DNA of 64,000 nucleotides from Metamycoplasma auris 15026 (GTDB lineage: Bacteria > Bacillota_I > Bacilli_A > Mycoplasmatales > Metamycoplasmataceae): contig NZ_AORI01000005.1 of NCBI RefSeq assembly GCF_000367765.1, forward strand, positions 28,996 to 92,995, written 5' to 3'. Below the pieces are notes generated by a model, which saw nothing but the letters and a program-made list of their open reading frames with translations, was not told the DNA's origin and did not search any database. This document shows, piece by piece, positions 8,239-19,800 of this stretch (the stretch's first letter is position 1; every line of letters starts with the position of its first letter). The translations under genes and the position numbers were made by a program.

Positions 8239-10914
8239 CTAACTTAATTGACTTAAGTCTCCTTTTTTAAAGATTGTTTCTTTTTCAAAACCATTGTAAT
8301 AAAGTTGCATCAAAATCCGGTTGTTACTTCCTATATTCATTAACCCTTCTCCAATGGCAGCACTAGAAATAAAAGTTATTTCTGATTTATTAAGACCACC
8401 TCTGTTTTTGTACATTGAATTAACAGCATCTAAGTCTTTTTGGTTTAATCTTAAAATAAGTGAATAATCAATGTTTTCAATGATTGCTTGAGTTTTTGTA
8501 GCAATTGTACTATCCTGCGCAAAGTCAGAAGGTTGTTGGGTTGTTAAAATTAGACTTCCATTATATTTCCGAATGGTTTTAACTGTATCAAACAAGAAAT
8601 CAATAATTGCTTGGTTTTTATTATTGATAAACTTATGTGCTTCATCAACAACAATCAAAATCCGTTTATTATCTTTGTTTAAAACAAAGTTATTAGTGAT
8701 TTTATTTTGAACAAAGTTAAGGATTAAATACATTGCTGCTTGGGCACTTGGACTTGTTGTATCTTGAATTAGATTATATGTATCAATAACACAGAAATCA
8801 TCATCAGTGATATTAATATTTGTTATTCCATTATAAAGATTTTGATATTGTCCTGAATCAGCAAAATCATTTCTGAAATTAATTCATAACTCTTTAATTT
8901 CTTTATCAAAAAACTCTTTTTCAATGTCATTACCAAAATCATAATGTTCTAGAAGTTTGATTAAGTCATCAAAAATTGGATAATCTTCATTCTTTGCTTT
9001 TGAAACATCAAAAGTATCTTCAAAGAAACCTCAGTTTTTGTATAGTTTCTTTAGAACAATGAAAAGTGCTCTAAGTTTGTTATCCGAAAAATCAGGATAA
9101 AGAGTTTTAACAAAAACACATACTTTTTTAATGTTGTCAATTACAATTTGATGATTTGTAACTTTTTGGTTACTATCACTAAATTGAGCATTTAATTGCA
9201 AAGGATTTAGTGTTGTTTCAAGACCTTTTCCAAGTTCAATTCAAGTTCCATTTAATTTTGGAATTAGATATTTATATTCACGCTGCGGGTCAATTACAAT
9301 AACACTATCTCCATTCATTAAATAGTTTAAAAATAATTTAGAAGTTGCAGCTGACTTACCAGCGCCAGGAACTCCTCAGAAGAACATTGAGAAGTTAGTT
9401 CTATCTTTTGTTTTTTTAAAGATATCAAGAATAATTGGAGAAGAAGTTGTTTTTGAAAAACCTCATAATAAATTATTATTATCATTTAAATCAATATTAA
9501 TTCAAGGTCAACCCATTACAACATTTCTTGAAAGCATTTCTAAGTTATTATTCATGTAATCCTTAATATCAAAAGTACTATTTAAAAATGCTAATCTTTG
9601 TAAATACAAATTAGGATTTAGGTTTGCTTGAATTGTAGCTGCATTATTTTTATTAATGTTTTCAATTTCTCTTAATTCTTTTGCACTTGATGCTTTGTTG
9701 ATAAGAATTAAATTAGAGTTAAACAAGTTCATATTTTCAATATTTATAGATTGAGTTATTTCTGCTAAAACTTCATTTGCTAAAGCATTTTTGTTTCTTG
9801 CAAAATTAGATTTTTCATCATTATTGTTAAGTTCAATCTTTTCCATTGTTTTATCTAAGATACTTTGCTTTTCTTTTAAAGTTAATGGAGTTAGATTTCA
9901 AATAACAGAAGATGGTGAATTAAAGATTACATTTGCTCATCCTTCAGCAATTTGATAAGTATTAAAATCATTAATTGTTTGGTAGGAAAGAAATGTCTTA
10001 TCAACTTTGATTTTATCTTTAAAAAAGATAACTTTTTTAGGAGATAAAAGGTCAACTAAAGTTGATTTTTGCGAGTTAGATTTCATACTTTGTGCTGATA
10101 AATATTGTTCTTGTTTAATTTCATCTAATTCAACATTAAACTGGAAGTTTAGGAAGTCTATTAAAGAAGCATTTTGTAACAAATTAAGTTTTAAGGGAGT
10201 TGAAGCAAAAAGGGATTGTATTCTAGAAACATTGTTTTTAAGGTCAGAGATTCTTCCTGATTTAATTACTAAATAATAACTATCTATATTTTCAGTAATA
10301 TCAAGAGTGCTTAGGTCATGTAAATTATTAACAAAATATTCATTTCTAACTTCTCAATCAACTTTGGTTTCCTTTGAAACCTTCTCTCTAATGTATTCAT
10401 AATTTGCTTCAAGATTTGAAGATTTTGGTATTTTAACAAAAGAAATTGGAAAATCTATGTTATCCAAAGCATTAATAACTGTTTGGTAATAACTCATTTT
10501 ATCATCAATTTCATTTGAATATACGTCATATCCTTTGAAGGATAGAACCGAGAAATAACTTCCATCATTAACCTTAACAATTGAACCATTTGTTATCTCT
10601 TTATAAGCAACTAATAATTTTGGTGATTGAGAACCTAGGAGATATTTTTTAGGTTTTAGATGAAATCTAAAGAACCTAATTAGAAACACATAATATTTAC
10701 AATTATGCTTTTTATTTGGCAAAACTACCCAAAAAGTTGACCCAAAAACACCAGCAGCTATTGCTATTCGAGCAATTAAGGGAAGATTTTTGGAAGTAAG
10801 AAATCCCAAAACAAATGATAGTCCTGCAAAAAGAATTATTAATACCATATCAATTAAAGATATGTTTCTAAATATTTGAAGTCTAACATCACTTAGTTTC
10901 TTATTTTGTAACAT
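8239..10914 (-). CDS. TraE/VirB4-like conjugation ATPase
   Basis: An 891-aa ATPase expected to energise the type IV-like transfer channel at the membrane. Two hydrophobic segments near residues 22-58 anchor the N-terminus. Walker A is GVPGAGKSAA (about 512-521), followed by SVIVIDPQREYKYL. Walker B is RILIVVDEAHKF (about 751-762), followed by LILTTQQPSDF, a VirB4/TraE hallmark. Several internal TGA codons encode Trp. It overlaps the preceding VirB6-like gene by 14 nt and is followed 6 nt later by ssb. This is one of the most conserved mycoplasma ICE proteins. Confidence 0.92.
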
Positions 10915-12514
10915 TATTTACTCCTTTGGCAAGATTAAGTTTCTTTTGTTCTGTTTTTATTTTCTTTTGATTTTCTTCTAGCTGCTTAATGGCATTTTCT
11001 GTTGCTTTTTGTTTGTTAATTGCCTCTTTTAATTCATTAATTGTTTCTTCAGAAGCAGTGCCTTTTTTATATTCCTTAGAGTTTTGGATGCTATTGATTT
11101 TTTGTTGATTGAAATGTTTAGAAATAAATAATTCAGTTTCTAAAGAACCCTTAGAATTAACTTTTGATAAGTCAATGCCACTGTTTTTGATATTGTCAAC
11201 AATTTCTTGTTGTTTTTGGGGATTAAACATAACATCAGATTTACCTAATAGATTTTTAGCAACTTTTTTATCAACTCCTTTAGAAGTTAAGGCAGATATG
11301 TTTTGTGACCTTTTTCTAAGTCCATGAATTACACCAACTCCTGCAACTAATGAACCAATACCACCAGTTGCTAAGGTAGCACCAAGTTTACCTTGTTTAA
11401 CAGCACTAAGTGCTGAAGTACCTTTGGCAACTGAGGATTTAATCGATTTAATTGCTGAAAAGGAACCAAATCCAAAGTATCCATCAATTTTTGAACCAAT
11501 TGCTTTAAATCCATAAGTAGTACCTAGAGCTGCAAATGGATAAATTAATGATGAAGTAAATCCTAAAAGACTTTCCGAGAATATGTTGTTATTATTTAGT
11601 GCCACTCCATTTATTACATAATCAAAAATTAATTTAAGAATAACTGAATATAACATAATCATCAATACCTTAATAACAACTAAAAATGTTGTTTTAAAGT
11701 AAGAGTTTTTTCAGTTTTTTAATTTCCTTCCATCATCTGAAATTGATGAAATTGCAACAACAGGAGAGGATAAAAATAAGAAATATTGGTAAAGAGTGAG
11801 TTTAAATAAGTCAACTGATATTCCAACAAAGAAAGAAAGAAGGATAATTGCCATTATAAGACCATTGACCATTTGAAATAGCAATCCTAGAGCATTAGTT
11901 GTTCAAATAGAAGCTATATAATAGTCAAATGGAGGAGCACTATATCACCCTAAATATGACTGAAAATTATTAAAGTTATTTACTACTCAAGAAGCATTTC
12001 CATTTATTGAAAGGAAGATGCTTTGGAGAGGAGTAAGTTTTGTGTTTGTTGCAATAGAAGGAACTAAAAACGAACTAGATAATAAATCAATAACTAAAGA
12101 TAATCCTAGATTAACACATAAGAACAAAATCGGAATACCTACAATAATAAATATTGCTGGTAAGGATTTTTTCATTGCTATTTTTAGTGGCATTTTGTCT
12201 TCAGTTTTATTAGTTGATGTTGCATGTTTAATTAAGATTACTGAAAAAATAAAGACAAGCATCAACATTGAAAAGATAGCAATTGAGATAAAAAAGGTTG
12301 GTAAGTCTTTAATTGATATTGATTTTGTGTTGGAAATAGATTTACCAAAAATCAAATAGTTTGTTAAATCAACTGAAAGAAACTTAGTAAAAGAAAACAA
12401 TCCCTCTAAAAGTGACCAAAAGGCGGTGACTGAAAGAAATCAAATACCAAAGAAAACTCAATATAAAATTGGACTAAAAAGCGTAAGTATTACTCGACTC
12501 ACAATTGAAACCAT
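10901..12514 (-). CDS. VirB6/TrbL-like polytopic transfer protein
   Basis: A 537-aa membrane protein. The first about 360 residues hold six or more hydrophobic segments, including ILTLFSPILYWVFFGIWFLS at the start, a segment near 65-90 and a glycine-rich hydrophobic stretch (LGATLATGGIGSLVAGVGVI). The last 170 residues are soluble, Lys/Glu-rich and probably coiled-coil. This layout fits the VirB6/TrbL inner-membrane channel component. AAGGAG precedes ATG 12,514. The 3' end overlaps the TraE-like start by 14 nt, linking channel and ATPase synthesis. Assignment rests on topology and gene order, not on a signature motif. Confidence 0.7.
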
Positions 12515-12553
12515 TAAATCTCCTTTTTATTACTTAAATAAGGTTTTTTTATG

Positions 12554-12886
12554 TTAGGCAGATGGAGTTGACATGATACCAGTAACTTTTCCAATAGTTA
12601 ACATTACCCCACTAAACAATGCTAAAATTGCAAATCCTACTAAAAAAGCAATTAAAATGTTTTTCATTCGTTTTTTAGCAACAGCTGCTGCTTCAGAATC
12701 TCCAGATTTTAATTTAAATTGAGCTGAAATTGCAGCAAAGATACATGAAATTGCTAAAATTGCAACGATAATTCCGATGATGATGCTACCAATTTTAAAT
12801 ACTTGGTCAAAAATTGGAGTTGCCAGTTTTTTAATGGTCTCTGATGCTGTGTTTGCTTCGGTTGCTTCTGCTAAGAATGTAGTCAT
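12554..12886 (-). CDS. VirB2-like pilin candidate
   Basis: A 110-aa protein with two transmembrane helices (about 32-55 and 74-100) joined by a short basic loop with KKRMKN, and a small polar N-terminus. Size, the two helices and the place directly before the VirB6-like and VirB4-like genes fit VirB2/TrbC pilin-type subunits. A good SD (AAAGGAG) is 7 nt before the ATG. No signal-peptidase site is evident. A small membrane accessory protein of other function is possible. Confidence 0.6.
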   Translation of the reverse strand: MTTFLAEATEANTASETIKKLATPIFDQVFKIGSIIIGIIVAILAISCIFAAISAQFKLKSGDSEAAAVAKKRMKNILIAFLVGFAILALFSGVMLTIGKVTGIMSTPSA

Positions 12887-12955
12887 ATATGACTCCTTTC
12901 ATTTAGTTTCTTTAAATAATTAAATTAGGTGTTTAAGTCTTAAAATTGAAAAACT

Positions 12956-14173
12956 TTATTTAAGATTTAGATAATGATTTAAATATTTACTTATTTTTTC
13001 TTGGTTTTCGTTTGGGTTTTTTGTAAATGAAGGATGATAAAAGGTTATATTTGAATTGGAATCAAGTTTTTCATAAAGATATTTTGGGAACCATTCATTT
13101 TGCTTTTCAAATGTTTTTTCAAAAAAGTTATTATCTGAATAAATACTTAATATCGGATTAAGAATAATATCCATTAGCATTAGAGTATCATTGAAAAATA
13201 ATGCTTTACTTACTTCTTTTGTATTAATAGGAGAAAAGAAAATATTTGAAATTTCCATAGTTTTTTCTTCTTCTCATTGAGAAAAACTACTATTTTCTAA
13301 AGAAAAAATGAAACTTAAGGATTTTTTGATTTCTTCAAAATTAAGATTTGTTTTTAAAAAATCTTTAATTTCTTTCAAAGGTTGATTAAAAACTTCTTTG
13401 TTTTTTAAAATTAACAAATTAAGAGATGCAAATAATTCTAAAAAATTAATTTGTTCTTTAATTGTTTGTAATAAAGAAGAAATTGGATATAAGAAGTTTG
13501 TTAACAATAATGCTTCAGCTGATTGCAACTTTATAGCTTCTTTTTCATTATCTTTTAAAGAAGATAAATCCCCTTCTTTTATTCTTGACAAGGGAAAATA
13601 TTGATAAGAAGGTCAATATTTATTCTTAAATCAAAAAATATAATCTTCATCTAGGTTATATCAATTAGGTTTTTTAAGGTTCTTTAAAAGTTCTTCATTT
13701 TCAATTAAGCTCTTAAATGCTTTTTCTTCTTCATTTAGAGTCTTATTTGTATACAGCAAATGTTTATATACTTTTATTTTTTGAATAAAGTCTTCAAGAT
13801 TTTTTGTTTTAGTTTCTATATTATGTTTTTTATGATACAAAATAGAAAATAAAACTCAATTTAATTTTCTTGCTACTTTTATTAAGTCTTCATTATCCTT
13901 TGTTTTAGGATACAAAAGTTCATATTGTTCTTTTTTAATTAATTCAAATGTTAGATTTAAAGTATTTTTATCATCCAAAAATCATTTATTGGTATTTGAA
14001 ATTGAGTTTGTTTCATTAATTTTAAAAGGATTATTTGAAAACTCCCAAGGTTTAATTGTATTGATAGGATTACCTTGCCCAGGAGCATTACAAGATACTA
14101 AAGGAAGTGTTATTGTAGGAAAAAGAAATCCTACAAGAAGTCTTTTAGATTTCAAAGTTGTACTTTGAAGCAA
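12956..14173 (-). CDS. ICE surface lipoprotein
   Basis: A 405-aa lipoprotein: basic N-terminus, hydrophobic core and lipobox LPLVSC (Cys about residue 28). The mature part is charged and mostly helical. The start is TTG (14,173, or a second TTG at 14,155), because a stop lies just upstream and no ATG is in frame. The first 29 nt overlap the EcoRI-like gene. In characterised mycoplasma ICEs a lipoprotein at a similar place before the TraE block is needed for mating, so a role in donor-recipient contact is likely but inferred. Confidence 0.75.
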
Positions 14174-14837
14174 AAAACATTAAAGAACGTTTTGCTATTT
14201 CATAACATATTTTAAACATATCAGAAACACTTCAATTACCTTCCTTATAAAAGTAACTTCCAGGAGAAACAAAAGTATGATTAAACAAGTTAATTTGGTT
14301 TAATGGAGCAAATTGGGCAATTGTTGATAATCTATCAATTATTGTTGATTGGTTACTAAAGTCTTTGCCAGCACAAAATACTACAAATGGCATTATTTGG
14401 TCTTTTGCCAAAAAACTTCTTATAGCAATTACATTTTTACCAAGTCGCTCAATTGCATTACCTTTTGCCAAACTATTAGACCCTTGAGTTTTTATTTCAG
14501 AAATTAAAATAGGATATTTTTTGGTTTTATTATTTGGGTCAATTACAAATAATATTCCTCCATCAGGACTTATGAAAGTAGATTCAAAGTTAGAACTAAA
14601 GGATGATGAGTTTTCTAAGGCATTAATTACACAAGCAATTTCTTTTAAAAGCAAGCGAGGTTTTAATTCAAACTCCAAAGTTGGGTATTTATCTATAAGA
14701 GTTTTCATTACTAAAGAAATGGTTTCTTTAAGGCTATTTTCTTGTTCATGGGCTACTTGTGTATAGAAGTTTATAGATGTTGATTTAATTTCAATAGGTT
14801 CTTTTTGGATATCTAAAGATATATTTTTACCTAGCAA
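14145..14837 (-). CDS. EcoRI-family restriction endonuclease
   Basis: A 230-aa protein aligned by eye with EcoRI across most of its length. The PD-D/ExK centre is present: SPDGG (Asp92 = EcoRI Asp91) and SEIK (Glu114, Lys116 = Glu111, Lys113). The recognition helix GNAIERLGKN (Asn127, Ala128, Arg131 = Asn141, Ala142, Arg145) and DRLSTIAQF (Arg169 = Arg200) are kept. About 14 residues of the EcoRI arm after the active site are missing. A GAATTC target is therefore likely. The TTG start overlaps the stop of the RuvA-like gene (TTGCTAG), and the end overlaps the lipoprotein start. No methyltransferase gene is adjacent or elsewhere in the window. Confidence 0.85.
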
Positions 14838-15241
14838 ACAAAAAAGTTGTTTTTATCATCTGTAAACTCAGGTTGCAAAACTCTAATGACTTCATATACA
14901 TTTTTTCTTTCAATTTCTAGCAGAATAGTTAAACTACTAAAATCTTTAGAAACAATTGCTTTTATGATTTCTTTATAATCATTCTTTAATGTCAAGATAT
15001 TATGAAGGTCATTAAGATTACTTCAAAGTTCAAATTGTTTTAAAGAACAAAATAGTTGTAGTTCTTTATAAGATTTAAAACCTAGTGCTTTTTTCGGACT
15101 TATTCAGTAAACATATAACTCCACTTGGTCATTTACTTTGAGATTTGAAATGTCATAGTAAACTTGAATTTGATTTGGAAGAGTTATGATATTTAGACGT
15201 TTATCAAGATTTAAGATTTTATCTTTGATAATTATCTCCAT
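14831..15241 (-). CDS. RuvA-like small protein
   Basis: A 136-aa protein. Its first half has OB-like strands (IIIKDKILNLD, NIITLPNQIQVYYDI, DQVELYVYWIS) followed by KALGFKSYKELQLF, matching the place of YGF.....E..LF in RuvA domain I. The helical remainder ends with a short tail and TGC-TAG. It lacks a clear helix-hairpin-helix GIGPK motif, so it is at best a divergent RuvA. It lies just before and overlaps the EcoRI-like gene; the pair may act together on DNA. Alternatively it is an unrelated OB-fold protein. Confidence 0.4.
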
Positions 15242-15288
15242 GATTTTATCCTACAAAGTTACCGTTTATAAGTGAAACTAATGTTTGT

Positions 15289-15984
15289 TTACTCATCACT
15301 ATAGTCAATTCCATCATCAGCATTTTCCCAAAAAGGATTAAAGTCTTTTGGAGAAGAACTATCCTCTTCTTTTGTAGATTGTGGTTCTTGGGCAACAACA
15401 TTATTTTCTTCTGAAGAAGGACTTGAAGTCATTTCCTTAGATTTATCTAAAGTATTTGAAGGAACTTCCTCTGACGACTTAGGTTTTGGTTGAGGAGGAG
15501 TTGTAGAAGGATTTATGACTTCTGGTTTTTTAGTTTCTTGAGGTTTTTCTTTTATTTTTGGTTCCTCTACTTTTTTTGGTTGTTCTTGAGGAACTGGAGT
15601 TGACTGTGGATTTGATATTACCAAAGGTAATTGTTGATTTGGGTTTATGGTAATTTGTTGTTTTTGGACAATATCAAATCATTTGTAATGTCTAGGATAT
15701 GGTTTTGATGACATTCAGTCAGACAAAAACTGGTTTTTTAAAAATGCAAAAGTTATCATTCAAGTTAGTCTAAAGGCAAAAATGGTTACAAATAAACTTA
15801 AGAGTAAAGTTTGTAGTTTAGAAACAAAAAAGGTTAAAAAAGTTTTGGTAGGTAGAGAGTTCTTTTTTAGATTAAAAACTAAGTATGCAATACTTAATGC
15901 ACTAGCAGTGAAAACTAGAAATAGAAGTATTTCTAAACCTACTTTTAAGACTTTGGACTTTTTGGAAATTATTGCAGTTTTCAT
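15289..15984 (-). CDS. membrane protein with proline-rich cytoplasmic tail
   Basis: A 231-aa protein: two transmembrane segments (about 15-35 and 50-75), then a long tail rich in Pro, Lys, Glu and Ser (repeated PQ, KP and EEP patterns) ending in an acidic DDGIDYSDE. Such tails are extended and may bind partners. It is the first gene of the conjugation operon, with AAAAGGAAA before ATG 15,984, and may be a scaffold or mating-pair component. No named family is recognised. Confidence 0.65.
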
Positions 15985-16160
15985 TTTTTTCCTTTTTAGA
16001 TTAGTTATTTTGTGTATAGAAAGGAAGATATAATGAAAAAAAGTCAACAAATAAATCTACACATTATATCTTGCTTAATGTGTATATATATGTGTTGTGT
16101 AAAGAACTAAGGATTTTTTTGTGTGTGTTTTGGTTTTGTTATTTGTGTTGTGTTTTTTTT

Positions 16161-16184
16161 AGTTTGGTACTTTAATGATATCGG
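16161..16184 (-). promoter_or_regulatory. shared ICE promoter element, copy 1
   Basis: On the minus strand the sequence is CCGATATCATTAAAGTACCA followed by AACT: a TATCAT box, then TAAAGTACCAAACTAA. It matches copies at 16,789 and 21,951. It is 177 nt upstream of the conjugation operon start and would give an A/C-rich, unstructured leader. Confidence 0.55.
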
Positions 16185-16191
16185 AAAAAAT

Positions 16192-16246
16192 GGGGGGATG
16201 CGCAAAAAAAGCCTAAATCTTTTAGAAAAATGCAGGGCACCCCCCC
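16192..16246. other. GC-rich hairpin with G6/C7 tracts
   Basis: GGGGGG (16,192-16,197) followed by ATGC pairs with GCA-CCCCCC (16,237-16,246), a nine-pair stem with one bulged A. Runs of this kind are exceptional in this AT-rich element. It lies in the divergent intergenic region. Confidence 0.6.
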
Positions 16247-16265
16247 TTTAAGCATTTCTTTATGT

Positions 16266-16320
16266 AGAAGAGGGAGGGGTTTTCTTTATTAACCCTTCTT
16301 TCTTTTTTCTTTTTATATAT
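16266..16320 (+). other. second hairpin followed by T-rich tract
   Basis: AGAAGAGGGAGGGGTT pairs in part with AACCCTTCTT, then a long T/C-rich run follows. It may be a terminator, or part of a transfer or replication site with the preceding hairpin. Confidence 0.4.
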
Positions 16321-16425
16321 TTTTCTTTTATTTCTTTCTTATTAATTTCTTTTAGGGAGAAATATAATTTCTTTAAGAAAGAAATAAAATAAAACTTAGA
16401 ATTATTAGTATATTTCCTAGTTTAT

Positions 16426-16660
16426 AAGTATACTTAGAATTATTGGAATATAAGTATACTTAAAATTATAAGTATACTTCCTAGTCTATAAGTATACTTA
16501 TAATTATTAGAATCTTATATTTATAGTTATCTTTTTTTATTTATCTTTAAATTATTAGTATATTTACTAGTAATTAAGTTAACTTATATAAGTATACTTA
16601 TAACTAAGATTATCTTATATTTATAAGTATATTAAATTATAAGTAAACTTATAATATAAA
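16426..16660 (+). repeat. iteron-like AAGTATACTT palindrome cluster
   Basis: The 10-bp palindrome AAGTATACTT occurs exactly at 16,426, 16,452, 16,470, 16,490 and 16,590. Variants (AAGTTAACTT at 16,575, AAGTATATTA at 16,625, AAGTAAACTT at 16,641) continue the series. A CCTAGT-containing flank repeats with some copies. The cluster lies between the divergent ICE transcription units, where a regulator, replication initiator or transfer protein could bind. Confidence 0.65.
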
Positions 16661-16788
16661 AGTATCTTAGCAGTTTTCCTGAAGGTTGCAATTTTACTTG
16701 AAAAAAATAAAAAAGATAAAAAAACAAAAAAAATTAATGTCTCTCTTTCTATTTTTTATTTTTTAATTTGCAGATTAACTTCTAATTT

Positions 16789-16816
16789 CCGATATACTTA
16801 AGATACCAAACTAAGT
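16789..16816 (+). promoter_or_regulatory. shared ICE promoter element, copy 2
   Basis: CCGA-TATACT (the -10) is followed by TAAGATACCAAACTAAGT. It lies 61 nt before the first giant surface-protein gene. A TTGCAG about 19 nt before the -10 could serve as the -35. Confidence 0.6.
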
Positions 16817-16876
16817 AAAATCCGTTTTTTGTAAGCACTTCATTAGCAAGCAATAGTTAATGAAAGGTTTTTGCTT

Positions 16877-19800
16877 ATGAAAAAAAGAAATCTAATAACT
16901 TTGTTATCTCTTAGTTTATTTCCACCTTTTTTAGTTAGTGGAACTTTTTCTATTAGAAAAGCTGAAGAAGATAGGCAGGAAGTTAATTTTAAAGATGAAG
17001 CTGTGACTAAAAACTATGAGAGATTTAAAAAAACTATAAGTGTAGTTCCTTTTAAGTTTTATGATAATGATTCTGTAATTGAAAATAAGCCTCGCATTAT
17101 TAGTAAAGAATACAAAATAGATGAAAGTAAAATCAAAGTTTTTGTAGATAAAGAAAAGAAAAACTATGAAGTTGACCTTGGAATATTTGAATATGATTAT
17201 CCTGTTGATGTGCTAATTCATTATAACTTTGATTTAATCTCAGATGTTCCTAATGTTACATTGGCAACTCTTAAAGAGCAAAATGGAGTTGTTAGAACTG
17301 ATATTGAACCATCAAAAGAAGAAAAAATCAGTCTCCCTGATTTAGCAGAGGTTATTGATGAAAAAAAGAGCTCTAAAGTTTCTAGATTAAATCTAAGTCC
17401 ACAACTAAATGAAAAAGAAACTAAAGAATTAAGAAAACAATTAGTTGCTATCAAAAAAGATAAGGCTAAGCTACAAAATAACTTTAGGAAAGCTTTTACT
17501 AAGTTTAAAAGTACCTCTTGAGCTTCTAGAACAGAAGAAGAAACAAGAGCCAAAAATGACCTTGAAAATCAAAAAAACCAAATTAAAGAAAAGAAAAATA
17601 AGGAGAAAAATCTAGAAAAAGAACTTGATGCTGATAGTATAAAAACATTTGTTCTAAAAACTTCTTGAACAGATGATGCAACTAGAAAAAACTTTACTTT
17701 CAAACAAACTTTTAAATTAAGTAGCAACTCCTTTAATTTTCAATCAAGATTCTGAGAAGATGAAAAAGGTTCATATTTTGAAAAACAAACTCTATGATTT
17801 GATACTTCAAGATTTCAAGAGCCATTTCCTATAAACATGCCTTTTTTATTGGAACCTAAAAACCAGCAAAATGATAAAAACATAGGGTTTTTTGTTGAAT
17901 CAATTTATTCAGATAGATTTTATATTCCTGAACTTGATTTTAATAATAATGAATTATATTTTTATGATTTAACAGAAATTAAGGATAATGGATTTGGTAA
18001 ATACAAATGGCCAGAAAAGAAACCTTATAATCAAACTGAACTTGAGCGGATTTTTAATGAAAGTAGAAATGCAAGATTTATAGGTGCTCTAAAGTCAGTT
18101 CTTTTGATTGGAATTAAAAATAAAAAAACAAACCAAACTAAATGAGTATTGTTACAATTGCTACCTCCATTAATTGATGATAACGATAAATCAAATAGAT
18201 TTTGAAAAAAACTTGATTTTGAATCAATGATTGCTGAAAATAAAAAAGAAATTGAAAGATTGAAAACTCTTATAAAAGATAAAGAGAAACCTGATAATTT
18301 AAAGAAAAAGATTGAATATTCAATTAAAAATCTTGAAGAAAAAAATCAATATTTAAATAGAAATCTAGACTTTTTAGATTTATTAAATCCATTTATAGAA
18401 TACATTAGTGAAATTAATGAAAATGGAACAAATAAACCTAACTATAAAGAACTTGCAAACCTTCTAAGTCAATCTTTATATCGTTTAAAAGACCCAATTT
18501 TAGATGCAAATAGAAATCTTGAGATTCATCCAAAATCTTCTTTCTTCCATTTTCTTCAAAAAACAAAACAGATAGCAATTAATGATTTAGCATCTTTAAA
18601 TTACCATGATATTTATATTCTTTTCCAAGAATATTTAACTCATTTAGCAAATAAATGAACTACTTATTCACCACTAAAAGCTCTAGAAGTTAGCTTTGAT
18701 TATGAAAAACTAGCAAATACAATTACTTCTTCTTCTTCATTGGAAAAATATAAAAAAGATAATTCTTTATTCTTTAAAGATTTTGTAAAAATAACTTCTA
18801 AACAACAAAAAAATATATCTCCTGATGAAGTTTTAAAAACTATAGAAAGTTTAGAGTTAGATTTTAATGAAGCCTCCAAACATCTTATGATTACTTTTAA
18901 ACAAAAATCTAATTTGAATAAGGAATATCTATTTAGCAACACTGAGTTTACTTTAGATTTAAAAGAAAAAAAGGATATTACATTTGAGTTTTTAAAATCT
19001 AAAATAGAAATCAATCAAAAGAAATTAAAAGAAGATATTAAAAGTCTTTCTAGAAATCAATTTATTAAATATGTTGAAAAAAATCCAAACTTTATTATTG
19101 AAAATAAAGATAAATATATTGAAAATGTTTCCTTTAGTAAAGAAAATGGTTTTGATGACTTTTTAGAAAAAGAGTTTAAAGAAGCAAAAGTAATTTATGA
19201 TTGAGAAACTTTTAATTCTTCAAATGGAAAAGATTTAGTTTTTAGAGTTAAATCTGAACATTATGATTTTGGTAGTTTTGAAATTAAAGATTTAGTTTTC
19301 TTAGGGGATTTATTCCAAAATGAAAAACCTGATTATTTAGATAATGATAAGAAAGTGTTTGAAATCAATTTATATGATGAATTAAAGAAATATTCTTCTA
19401 GTATAATTAACACTTTATCAATTGAAAGTCTTAAAGAAATAATCAAAAAGAAATTAGAAGATTGATTTAAAGAAATCCCTTGATTACAAGAAGTTTCATA
19501 TAATTTAAGCGATTTTAAATCTAATTTAGAAGATGTTATTCAAGATACAAATATAAAGAAATTAATGTCAAATCAATCTTCTATTAAGCAAAAACAAAGT
19601 GATTTTGTTGAAATATCTCTAACATTAGATGCTTCAGCACTAGATGAAAATAAATCTAAAAAAGAACTTTTCTTTAGATTTACTAACATTCAGCCGTTTG
19701 ATTTTAAATCATTAAAATTGAACGATATTTCTTTAAAAATAGATACTTTATTTTCAACTAACACTAGTGCTTTTGAATATGAAATGTGATATAAAGAAAT

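Noticed and set aside
14831..14837. Frameshift joining the RuvA-like and EcoRI-like genes into one fusion
   Set aside because: The TTGCTAG overlap is a normal translational-coupling arrangement and EcoRI-family proteins are separate in other systems.
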